Below, one piece after another: positions 53,651 to 61,701 of a stretch of 64,000 bases of DNA. Source of the stretch: an uncultured Saprospiraceae bacterium (lineage in GTDB: Bacteria; Bacteroidota; Bacteroidia; Chitinophagales; Saprospiraceae); the NCBI GenBank assembly GCA_905480605.1, contig CAJQRD010000078.1, positions 1-64,000 on the forward strand, given 5' to 3'. The first letter of the stretch is position 1; each line of letters starts with the position of its first letter. The notes beneath the pieces were generated by a model. The model was not told where the DNA came from, ran no database searches, and was given only the letters and a program-made list of their open reading frames with translations. The translations under genes were made by a program, and so were the position numbers.

Positions 53651-54796
53651 TTAAGAAGTTGGCACTAATTTATAAATTCCCTTTCCTTCGACGGCCACAT
53701 AAATAAAACCATCTGGGCCTTGACGAACATTCCTAATCCTTCCAATATCAGTCATTAATTTTTCTCGTTTAGTTACAATCTTATCTGTTACTTCTAATCT
53801 TTCTAAATATTGAAAAACAAGAGAACCTGCCAATAGATTTCCACTCCACTCAGGATATCTCTCTGAAGTTACAAAGCACATACCACTAGGTGCAATTGAA
53901 GGTACCCAGGTATGAAAAGACTCTTCAATTCCGGGAAGTGTTTTATCATCCGTAAATGATGTCCCTACATAGTTGATTCCATAAGATGTTTTGGGCCAGC
54001 CAAAGTTTACACCTGGTTTGATGATGTTGATTTCATCACCTCCACGAGGACCATGTTCATGTACCCAGATTTGTCCAGTCTTTGGATGTTTAACCATGCC
54101 TTGAGGATTCCTATGTCCAAAACTATAAATTGCTTTTTTTGCATTGGGCTGATCGTAAAATGGATTGTCTTTGGGAATAGATCCATCACTGTTAATTCTA
54201 TATATTTTTCCACCGTCTCGAGTGATATCTTGTGGGTTTTCATCTCGATTACCACGATCTCCAATAGAAAAGTATAAATAACCATCATTGTCAAACTCAA
54301 TGCGTGAACCGAAATGATAAGGCTTTTTCGTATTGGGACTTCCTTTGTACAGCTGTTGAGAGTCCACTATTTTTCCGTCTTTGAGCTTACACCGCATTAT
54401 CGCTGTCATGCCTCCCTTTTCTTCACCTTTATCAGAAGAATATGACATATAAATCCATCCATTTTCAGAATATTTAGGATCTAGTTCAATATCTAACAAG
54501 CCACCTTGTCCTCTCAGGTAAACTTCGGGACCACCAGTAACTACGTTTTTAACACCATTTGCAAAGTGAATAATTCGGCCATCTTTTTCTGTAATAAGCA
54601 TTGTACCATCTGGCATAAAAACCATACCCCAAGGAATATCCAAGCCTGGTACAACCAGTTCTGACGAATATTTAAGAGTATTTGATGATTCTTCTGTGAT
54701 TTCTGGTTTCGTAAGTTTTTCTGTTTGAGCACATGACACAAGCGCTAAACAAAGCAAGAATGAAAAATTGATAATATTTAATCGAAACGTATGCAT
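53651..54796 (-). CDS. PQQ-dependent sugar dehydrogenase (Glucose/Sorbosone dehydrogenase family) lipoprotein
   Basis: The ATG at 54796 gives a lipoprotein signal (MHTFRLNIINFSFLLCLALVSC, lipobox Cys22); a frame opened 15 codons earlier has no signal character. The rest is a six-bladed propeller of the Ylii/soluble aldose dehydrogenase family: GLDIPWGMVFMPDGTMLITEKDG, the catalytic-histidine region GHRNPQGM and WVHEHGPRGGDE, and GPDGFIYVAVE. PQQ as cofactor is inferred from the family; no PQQ synthesis genes lie in the window. It is anchored in the inner or outer membrane and is likely to hand electrons to the cytochrome encoded next to it. Confidence 0.86.
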   Translation of the reverse strand: MHTFRLNIINFSFLLCLALVSCAQTEKLTKPEITEESSNTLKYSSELVVPGLDIPWGMVFMPDGTMLITEKDGRIIHFANGVKNVVTGGPEVYLRGQGGLLDIELDPKYSENGWIYMSYSSDKGEEKGGMTAIMRCKLKDGKIVDSQQLYKGSPNTKKPYHFGSRIEFDNDGYLYFSIGDRGNRDENPQDITRDGGKIYRINSDGSIPKDNPFYDQPNAKKAIYSFGHRNPQGMVKHPKTGQIWVHEHGPRGGDEINIIKPGVNFGWPKTSYGINYVGTSFTDDKTLPGIEESFHTWVPSIAPSGMCFVTSERYPEWSGNLLAGSLVFQYLERLEVTDKIVTKREKLMTDIGRIRNVRQGPDGFIYVAVEGKGIYKLVPTS

Positions 54797-54841
54797 AACA
54801 TTAAATTTATAAAGTATTGAATTGCAATTTAATACAAACAC

Positions 54842-55291
54842 CTTGTTATAACCTTTTATCAGGTAAAATTGTGTAATTATTAACTTTTAAAATGACAATA
54901 TAACTAAAGATAAAATATAATTATCATGGTTTAGATTACAAAATAGATTAGAAAATCTGCTGTCTTATAAAGATCTTATTCAGAAGTCATCCAATAAGCT
55001 CGTTCTTTTTATAAAAAATCCCATAAAATCAAATTTTTATAGATTAAAAAAGACATGGCATGTCCTTTTCTTAAAAACATTAGACAGAATGAGATTTTCT
55101 TACTAATTATTAGAAAAATTCTAATTTTTTATGCTTTTATTAATTTATTAATGAATAATAAACAGTGTGAAAAAATAAAAGCTAGAATGTGATTAAACTC
55201 CCATAAAGACAAACAATAAGCCAATATTACCCACATGGGTGAAAGATCTACTATCAAGATGATTGAAATTTACTGTGTAAAAAATTGACAT
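54842..55291. other. gene-free stretch with one orphan hairpin
   Basis: No coding frame was recognised. ATTAGAA (55109-55115) and TTCTAAT (55119-55125) form a short stem followed by a run of six T, a minimal terminator reading rightward, although no rightward gene lies upstream of it. It could end a small RNA transcribed from about 54900, or be chance in AT-rich DNA. Confidence 0.3.
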
Positions 55292-55792
55292 ATGAGGCTT
55301 CTTCTAACGGGTATAACTTTCATCTTATTGATCAATGTTTCAACAGCAGAAACGCTAGAAGAAAAGTATGCAAATCTCCTATCAGAAGAGGTTTCACTTG
55401 ATCAAAAAAAAGAAAGCATTTTTAATTTCCTAAAAAAAATATCATAAAACGAACCTGATTCAACAATATCAATTTGCGAAAGGATTGAAGTGAATGAGAA
55501 GCTTCATCTGAATGATAATGATTTTTCACAAATACAATATTATAGCGGAAGGGTACAAAGAGCCAAAGGGAATTATCAAAATGCACTTAAAAAATTCAGA
55601 GAAAGTTTAATGTTTGCTAATAAAAGCGGAGACATTATCAACATTGCCAAAGCTTGCTATCAAATTGGAATACTTAATTTGTTCGTAGGCAATATGGGTG
55701 TTAGTATCGAACTCTTATTAAAAGCAAAAAACAAATTGGTTGTACACCTAAATATCGCAATTCCAAATGCATCAGTAAGTCCTGATGCTTAG
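55292..55792 (+). pseudogene. truncated TPR protein (regulator/kinase N-terminus)
   Basis: From an ATG at 55292 a signal-peptide-like start (MRLLLTGITFILLINVSTAE) and a helical region run to an in-frame TAA at 55445-55447. The same frame continues from NEPDSTISICERIEVNEKLH through TPR-like repeats (YYSGRVQRAKGNYQNALKKF, KACYQIGILNLFVGN) and stops at 55792. Exported proteins with such N-terminal TPRs followed by a membrane helix and a LuxR or histidine-kinase domain are frequent in this phylum; that C-terminal part is missing. Internal stop plus truncation indicate a remnant. Confidence 0.6.
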
Positions 55793-56042
55793 TCAGCAGA
55801 ATTTGAATTTAATTGATTATATTTAACTAAGTAGATTTCATAAAACAAGATTCCATAAACCACATAACTGAGTTGAATTTTTAAGCTTAGTTTTTCCATT
55901 TTTAAAGCCAATTTGATGATTTTGAATTACAATCATATGCTTTGTTTTTAATGACTAGATAGGATAAATCTCAAGAACGAAAATATAAATTATTCAATTT
56001 GGGATTTATAACACAATCAGGAGAGTGCTTATTGCTTGATTA

Positions 56043-56636
56043 TTAAATATTCAAAAAATGGCCCAAAGAGTCTTGCTTTGTTTTTAAATACTTTCTATTG
56101 TTGTCATTGGCTGTAATTTCTAATGAAATTCTTTCAACAACTTCAATATTTGTGCCTTCAAAAGCATTTACTTTGTCAGGATTATTAGTCAGCAGTTTAA
56201 TACTCTTTACTTCTAAATCGTCTAGTATTTCAATGGCATTTTCATAGTTTCTAGAATCGATATCTAAGCCTAAAGCCAGATTGGCTTCTACAGTATCAAG
56301 CCCTTCATCTTGTTTATTATATGCTTTCAGTTTATTGATTAAACCAATACCCCTTCCCTCCTGACGTAAATAAATAACAATACCCTTAGATTTTGCAATT
56401 TCTTTCATCGCTGCATCCAGTTGGTCACCGCAATCACATCTTTGGGAATGGAAAAGATCACCTGTTAAACATTCTGAGTGAATTCTTACAACTACAGGTT
56501 GGCTCACATCAATATCAGGATGAACCATGGCAACGTGCGGTACATATTCCGATTGTTCGGAAGTGTAAGCGATCATTCGAAATGACCCCCAATCCGTTGG
56601 GATAATTGCTTCTGCCTCTTTTTTACTAATTCCCAT
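56043..56636 (-). CDS. ribA: GTP cyclohydrolase II
   Basis: First enzyme of riboflavin synthesis: opens the imidazole ring of GTP. The zinc ligands are Cys56, Cys67 and Cys69 in SECLTGDLFHSQRCDCGDQL, the catalytic region is YLRQEGRGIGLINKLKAY, and LLTNNPDKVNAFE is the third family motif. The length of 197 corresponds to the stand-alone enzyme, without a fused RibB domain. It lies 64 bp after a flippase gene on the same strand and looks like an isolated riboflavin gene, the remaining rib genes being elsewhere. Confidence 0.95.
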   Translation of the reverse strand: MGISKKEAEAIIPTDWGSFRMIAYTSEQSEYVPHVAMVHPDIDVSQPVVVRIHSECLTGDLFHSQRCDCGDQLDAAMKEIAKSKGIVIYLRQEGRGIGLINKLKAYNKQDEGLDTVEANLALGLDIDSRNYENAIEILDDLEVKSIKLLTNNPDKVNAFEGTNIEVVERISLEITANDNNRKYLKTKQDSLGHFLNI

Positions 56637-56699
56637 TTTTATAATTCTGAATATATAACCATTCTGTTATGATATAGTTTATTGTTATTAATACCTCCA

Positions 56700-58133
56700 T
56701 TATGATATGGATTTACCAAAGATCTTTTTATAATCAGTAATAACATTCCAATTGAATGCAATAATCGTAAAAGTTATTAAGAAAAACTGAGTTACTCCAA
56801 ATGATGAAAGTGACCATTCATTGCTTTCAAATGTATATTTTAATAAAAATAAAAAAGAAAAAACAATGAAGGGGATTCCTATAATTTCCCCAAAATTATA
56901 ATTAACCTTTAATACTTTCTGAGCAGCAAAGAAAAATAAAATTGCCATCAATACATTGGCAATCAAGGTGGCTTGCAAAACTCCCCAGATTTGAAACTTA
57001 GGTATCAAAATATTAAATGAAATCATCAATGCTATAAATACTATGAATGATAATCCCGTAACCCAAGTTGATTTTTTTGTAAATACCAATTGCTGATAAA
57101 ACAATCTTGACCAAACAAAAACAAACATTACAAAGCAAGCAAAGGCTATATATTGATCAATTTTATAGTATGAATTTTTACTTGTGAAGTAAGAGAAATT
57201 TGTCCCAATCAATATCAAACATGGAACAATAAATAAAGGAATATTAATGATCAATCTTGTTAGCAATGATATTTGCTTATTGTCATTTTTATCAGCCCTT
57301 TTGAATGCTTCAAATAAAAAGGGCCTTATGGCATTGATAATGGCTTCTACACCAAAGATGACCAATCCTGCTAAAGTGATCAATAAATTATAAATTCCAA
57401 CAGTATCTAGGTCTGTTTCTCTTGACAAGAATGTTTTACCACTTCTTGTTAAAAACCAATATATGACCAAGTAAGGTATTAAGGGTATACTAAATTTTAA
57501 AGAAGACTTTATCATGGACCAATCCAAACTAAAGGTTATAATTTTTCTTTCAAAAAATAAGACGACTGCTGTCACCATTATATTTCCAATTACCACTCCT
57601 TCCAATGCTCCTTGTAATCCTCGATCAAAAACCACTATAAGAAGTACTTGCAAAATAACTACTGAAATAATCTGCGTTAGCAATACAACAGAATAGCGAA
57701 TTATATTTTTTTTATTTTTTAAATAAACTATATAGTTCAAATTCAACTCTGTAAATAACGTGAACAGAACAACTGTAATACCATAAGGGTAAAACAACAT
57801 CTCTTCAGTAGGATCTGCTAATCTAAAAAGTGATGGCCCAATAAAGAGCGAGATCAAAACCATAAAAACTCCAAAGACCAAACTAAATGTATAAACACTT
57901 GATAGGTATTTTTGCACTTTGACTTCATCATCTACATAATCATAGTAATTGGTCAACATAGCCGTATTTATTTTAAGGCTCATAAATATCGTTGACAACA
58001 TAGCAAAGTCCATCATCAAACCATACATACCATATTCAGCCTCTGTAAGTTCAGCCAAGTAAATTGGAATTAAGAAAATGAAAATAGCAGGACGTAAAAA
58101 CCCCAATACGGAATAAAAAGCCATACCAACCAC
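56700..58133 (-). CDS. polysaccharide flippase (Wzx/MATE-like) membrane protein
   Basis: A 477-residue protein with about 12-14 membrane helices of the polysaccharide-biosynthesis/MOP superfamily (FLRPAIFIFLIPIYLAELTEAEYGMYGLMM near the start, LSRETDLDTVGIYNLLITLAGL in the middle). It probably moves lipid-linked oligosaccharides across the inner membrane. The only canonical in-frame start is GTG at 58133. The frame stays open 17 codons further (KNLLNKISQLSQTQP), which looks like a genuine amphipathic N-terminus, but it ends at a TGA inside a short repeat array. The original start may have been lost, or a rare ATT codon is used. No glycosyltransferases are adjacent. Confidence 0.8.
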   Translation of the reverse strand: MVGMAFYSVLGFLRPAIFIFLIPIYLAELTEAEYGMYGLMMDFAMLSTIFMSLKINTAMLTNYYDYVDDEVKVQKYLSSVYTFSLVFGVFMVLISLFIGPSLFRLADPTEEMLFYPYGITVVLFTLFTELNLNYIVYLKNKKNIIRYSVVLLTQIISVVILQVLLIVVFDRGLQGALEGVVIGNIMVTAVVLFFERKIITFSLDWSMIKSSLKFSIPLIPYLVIYWFLTRSGKTFLSRETDLDTVGIYNLLITLAGLVIFGVEAIINAIRPFLFEAFKRADKNDNKQISLLTRLIINIPLFIVPCLILIGTNFSYFTSKNSYYKIDQYIAFACFVMFVFVWSRLFYQQLVFTKKSTWVTGLSFIVFIALMISFNILIPKFQIWGVLQATLIANVLMAILFFFAAQKVLKVNYNFGEIIGIPFIVFSFLFLLKYTFESNEWSLSSFGVTQFFLITFTIIAFNWNVITDYKKIFGKSIS

Positions 58134-58179
58134 TGGTTGTGTTTGACTTAATTGACTGATCTTGTTTAGTAGGTTTTTA

Positions 58180-58230
58180 ATGTTTCAATGTTTCAATGAT
58201 CTAATGACTCAATGACCTAATGACCCAATA
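58180..58230. repeat. degenerate CAATGA/TAATGA repeat array
   Basis: Alternating words GTTTCAATG, GATCTAATG, ACTCAATG and ACCTAATGAC follow one another over 50 bases between the flippase and the cytochrome gene. Unit length is 8-9 bases. It overlaps the region where the flippase start would be expected. Origin unknown. Confidence 0.65.
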
Positions 58231-58270
58231 TTCTCAAAAAAGATCTTCGACCAATTCCTATGCAGGAAAA

Positions 58271-59314
58271 TTATTCACTTGCTCTAAACTCAATGTAACT
58301 GTGTAGATCTGCCAATTGCTGATCGCTCATTTTCTCTTTCGGATATTGCGGCATGTACGATTTTTTACCAGATTTAGAATACACCCCATATCTTATCACT
58401 TGATATATAGAATGTTTATCGTACGTGTTTGCCTTTTTATTTAAATGCTTGAAAGTAATCTTATCATCATCTAAGGCGAAAAAAGAGTACCTTCTATTCT
58501 TATGGCAATGCAAACATGAATTTTCGTATATAAGCTTACCGTTATCTATATCCCCAGTCAAATTAACAACAGCATCTTTAGATTCTTGAGCCGTACCAAA
58601 GTGAGCAGATGACGATTTTTGATACCTAGACTGAATAAGACTAATTGCAGAATCTTTTTGCATTTTACTTTTAACTGCTTTATTGATAAAAGTCAGTTCC
58701 CCTTCATTCAAATCTAAATCAGCCATTTTAAGATCAATCGTCCAAAGGTAGGCCAGAATAGATTCCAGTTCCCATTTTTTTAATTTTCTGCCTTGGGCGC
58801 ATTCAACTGCACACAATTGGATTGCCCCTCTGATATCATTTCTAGCCGGTAAAACCAGGTCACCATATTTTTTATAGTAATCGTCATTGTAAAATTTCTC
58901 TCTGTTTACAGAACCATATAATGCTGTAGCTTGCAAAAAGGGTAATCCATTTTGACTTGTAAACTCCAATCTTGCTTGAGGGTCATTAAATCTTAAATCG
59001 GGATCTTCCTTTTGCATATTATGACACGAAGTACATACAAAGTGTTTACTCTGAATGTTTGTAGATCCTCCACCTGGTCTGGTGCTAAACCCCTCTTCAA
59101 CTATTGACTTACCTCTTTTGGCTGAAACACCAAAAATACTTGTGTTGGGGAAATTATCCTTTACCTCATATCCTAATGTCTCCAGTAGTTTGTAAACTCT
59201 TGTATTTGGATCAATCTTAGTTTTATCTGGCAATATTAAAGAAGCTGTAATTATAAATATAGCTGCTAGAGCAAAGACCATATATTTTCGAAAAAGTAAG
59301 TTTATGTTCATCAT
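58271..59314 (-). CDS. exported di-haem c-type cytochrome
   Basis: A 347-residue protein with an N-terminal signal anchor (residues 9-28, YMVFALAAIFIITASLIL) and two haem c sites, CTSCH (Cys94, Cys97, His98) and CLHCH near residue 270. Between them lies AVECAQGRKLKKWELESILAYLW, reminiscent of the active-site region of SoxA-type cytochromes, though the family cannot be fixed. It follows the DUF5777 barrel gene (75 bp) and the two-haem lipoprotein gene on the same strand, suggesting an electron-transfer group at the envelope. Confidence 0.8.
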   Translation of the reverse strand: MMNINLLFRKYMVFALAAIFIITASLILPDKTKIDPNTRVYKLLETLGYEVKDNFPNTSIFGVSAKRGKSIVEEGFSTRPGGGSTNIQSKHFVCTSCHNMQKEDPDLRFNDPQARLEFTSQNGLPFLQATALYGSVNREKFYNDDYYKKYGDLVLPARNDIRGAIQLCAVECAQGRKLKKWELESILAYLWTIDLKMADLDLNEGELTFINKAVKSKMQKDSAISLIQSRYQKSSSAHFGTAQESKDAVVNLTGDIDNGKLIYENSCLHCHKNRRYSFFALDDDKITFKHLNKKANTYDKHSIYQVIRYGVYSKSGKKSYMPQYPKEKMSDQQLADLHSYIEFRASE

Positions 59315-59388
59315 TTAAGCATTCCTAAATTTTAAATGCGATTAATTTCCTATTGGTTTACAAACGCCAAGATTTAACGTTAATTTAA

Positions 59389-60240
59389 TTACATTTTGAA
59401 GCCTCTTGAAATTGTAAATCCAATTCTGTACTCTCCATCTCCCCAATTAGATCTGGTATATGGCAAATAATCAGTTTCCATCAAACCAGAAGCATTTGTC
59501 AAGTTAATTTGGAAAACGTGTCCTCCTCCAGTTTCCCATTCAAAACCAACACCAATTGGGTTGTAATAACCTTCTTGAGGATTCCTTATTTCTGAAATAG
59601 GAAAATTAGCATCAACTATTAAAGCAAAAACTTTAGAAAATTGATACTTAAAAACAGCAGAAAGACTTGGTAAGTCATTGACATCGTTAGAAAACACATT
59701 GTTTCTATAAGTCCAAGCCGCTCCAACTTGTGCGGCAATATTCTCACTCAATTTGCTTCCAATAAGCACTTGTAAATTATAGCTTAACCTGTGCACACCC
59801 TTTTGGATAAGATTGCTAAACTGCATTGTTGAATAAGATCCTGTTCCTACAAAAGTAACGCTGAATGGGTTTCTTCCCTCATAATCTTGTCTCATTACGC
59901 GATATTTAAATAAAGCATTTAAATTTTGCCTCAAGGGACCTGATCCTTTAGTTCTGCTGATACCAACCATAAAATTGTCAGACATACCATATTCAAAACC
60001 GATCAAAACATCTGCAGCACTTTCAAGACCATAGAATGTTGGCCACCCACCGGCAGAACCAGCAGCATCTCCAAATCTATGGGCGATTCTAAAGTCAAGT
60101 ATTCCTTTTCGTAAAGTTTCAACCGAGTGCGTATTTATAACTCTCGTATCCTTAAACGTCTGGTGAATTTTATCCTGCCCAGTCAAACAATGTGCACTTA
60201 TCAAAAAAGCACATAGATATATTAATTTCTTCATTCTCAT
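59389..60240 (-). CDS. DUF5777 family outer-membrane beta-barrel protein
   Basis: The ATG at 60240, immediately after the stop of the upstream gene, starts MRMKKLIYLCAFLISAHCLTGQ, a signal peptide; a start 21 bases earlier would overlap that gene and put five charged residues before it. The mature part is rich in amphipathic strands and ends in a phenylalanine/aromatic-containing strand, as barrels do. THSVETLRKGILDFRIAHRFGD and FYGLESAADVLIGFEYGMSDN match the DUF5777 family, often found next to cytochrome or YceI genes in Bacteroidota. It may serve as the outer-membrane pore of the neighbouring haem proteins; this is inference. Confidence 0.8.
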   Translation of the reverse strand: MRMKKLIYLCAFLISAHCLTGQDKIHQTFKDTRVINTHSVETLRKGILDFRIAHRFGDAAGSAGGWPTFYGLESAADVLIGFEYGMSDNFMVGISRTKGSGPLRQNLNALFKYRVMRQDYEGRNPFSVTFVGTGSYSTMQFSNLIQKGVHRLSYNLQVLIGSKLSENIAAQVGAAWTYRNNVFSNDVNDLPSLSAVFKYQFSKVFALIVDANFPISEIRNPQEGYYNPIGVGFEWETGGGHVFQINLTNASGLMETDYLPYTRSNWGDGEYRIGFTISRGFKM

Positions 60241-60241
60241 T

Positions 60242-60895
60242 TTAATTTTCTGGATAGCCATTTTCTATCCAACACAACATTAGTTGAAATTCCTCTTCTG
60301 TCAACATTGCTGGTCCTCCAAAATCAGGAGCACGTAATGGTGGCATTCCACTTACTTCATCTTCCCTTATCGTAACAACACGATTAAAAAAACTACCTGA
60401 GCTAATTACACTTTCCAATCCTTGATACAAACCATAATCACCAATTCCTCCCCCATCATGACAACCACTATAAGCACAAGAGTTATCAATAATTGCTTGT
60501 ATGGACGATTCATAAGTCGCAGCAATTGGGTTAACATCTTCTGGGAAGCCTGCATTTAGCCATGCTCCTATTATTTTGAGTTCATCCTCGGTTAATTCGG
60601 TTGGCCCTGGTGCATCAAGTGGAGGCATATTTTTAGCTACTATTACTCTGTTTTCAAAAGTACCAAGGGTCAGTACATCAATCATCCCATCAAATGAGGT
60701 ATAATTTCCTGGTGCAGCACCTGATCCATCATGACAACCAGAATAGGCACAAGATTGATCAATAATCATTTTAACATCTGTAGAATAGCTATAACTGGTA
60801 CCACATGAATTATCAACAGGCTCTACAGAATCCTTAGAACAGGCAAAAATGCTTATAAAAATAAAAAAAAACAGCACTTTGGAAATCTTTTGCAT
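60242..60895 (-). CDS. lipoprotein with two tandem CxxxxCH haem-like domains
   Basis: A 217-residue lipoprotein (signal to lipobox FISIFAC, Cys19). Two copies of a domain of about 91 residues follow: CAYSGCHDG at 49-57 and again at 140-148, each followed by a Met-Pro-Pro motif (NMPPLDAPG and GMPPLRAPD), LTE(D/E)E and W-x(2-3)-G(F/Y)PE. CAYSGCH is a C-x4-CH motif, so covalent haem c with an unusual spacing is likely; Met would be the second ligand. The arrangement resembles the planctomycete-type cytochrome domain. First gene of an operon with the DUF5777 barrel and the di-haem cytochrome. Confidence 0.8.
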   Translation of the reverse strand: MQKISKVLFFFIFISIFACSKDSVEPVDNSCGTSYSYSTDVKMIIDQSCAYSGCHDGSGAAPGNYTSFDGMIDVLTLGTFENRVIVAKNMPPLDAPGPTELTEDELKIIGAWLNAGFPEDVNPIAATYESSIQAIIDNSCAYSGCHDGGGIGDYGLYQGLESVISSGSFFNRVVTIREDEVSGMPPLRAPDFGGPAMLTEEEFQLMLCWIENGYPEN

Positions 60896-61103
60896 ACAGT
60901 CTGAGTTAATTAAGTGACTTTAGAAGATTTTGTCTTCCTTTTTTAATTTAAATGTAATATTTCTAATTTATTAACAAAGAAAGGTCCAAATGTGTTAAAA
61001 ATATGTATAAAAGACATCAATTAACAGATTACCTTAAATTTGCATCAAATTTCAAATATTTTACAATTTTAATCAAATAACGTATAATATAAAAACATAA
61101 TAT

Positions 61104-61520
61104 ATGTATCCTATAGAATTAGTAACCCCAATGGCCAAAGATTTAACAGATTTTGGGTTTGATGGCATAAAAACACCAGAAGAAGTTGATACTATTTTAA
61201 CTCAAAAAGAAGGGACTGTCCTTGTTGTTGTAAACTCAGTTTGCGGATGTGCCGCAGGAAATGCAAGACCAGCTGCGAAATTTGCTTTACACAATGCTGC
61301 AAAACCAGACAGAGCTATCACTGTTTTTGCTGGAGTAGATGCTGCGGCAACAAACAAAGCAAGAGGTTATATGTTACCATATCCTCCTTCATCACCTTCA
61401 ATTGCTTTGTTTAAAGATGGTAATTTGGTTCATATGATCGAAAGACACATGATTGAAGGGCGTTCAGCGCAACAAATCGCAGATGATTTGATCGGTGCAT
61501 TGAATACGCACTGCGCATAA
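61104..61520 (+). CDS. bacilliredoxin (BrxA/BrxB, YphP/YqiW family)
   Basis: A 138-residue thioredoxin-like protein with the motif CGC (Cys47, Cys49) in VVNSVCGCAAGNARPA, characteristic of bacilliredoxins, which remove bacillithiol from oxidised proteins. The cis-proline region is YPPSSPSIALFKDGN. A bacillithiol-type thiol in the organism is therefore likely, as in other Bacteroidota. It is the only rightward gene in this part and ends before a probable terminator. Confidence 0.9.
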   Translation: MYPIELVTPMAKDLTDFGFDGIKTPEEVDTILTQKEGTVLVVVNSVCGCAAGNARPAAKFALHNAAKPDRAITVFAGVDAAATNKARGYMLPYPPSSPSIALFKDGNLVHMIERHMIEGRSAQQIADDLIGALNTHCA

Positions 61521-61546
61521 TAAGCTTAGTTAAAAGTAAAAAATGA

Positions 61547-61581
61547 CCCCTTAGAGCATAATTTGTTTTAGGGGATTTTTT
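61547..61581 (+). terminator. probable Rho-independent terminator of the bacilliredoxin gene
   Basis: CCCCTTAGA (61547-61555) can pair with TTTTAGGGG (61566-61574) with one mismatch and one wobble, followed by ATTTTTTG. It is imperfect but well placed, 27 bp after the stop. Confidence 0.5.
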
Positions 61582-61701
61582 GTTTCCATGGGGTTAATCT
61601 GAAGTCACGAGGTAAAAAGCACGCACGAAAGGTTAGACTCACAAAAAAGGACGATACATTTCTGCACCGCCCTTCAGTCTCAACGTTCTTAGTTATATCT
61701 T

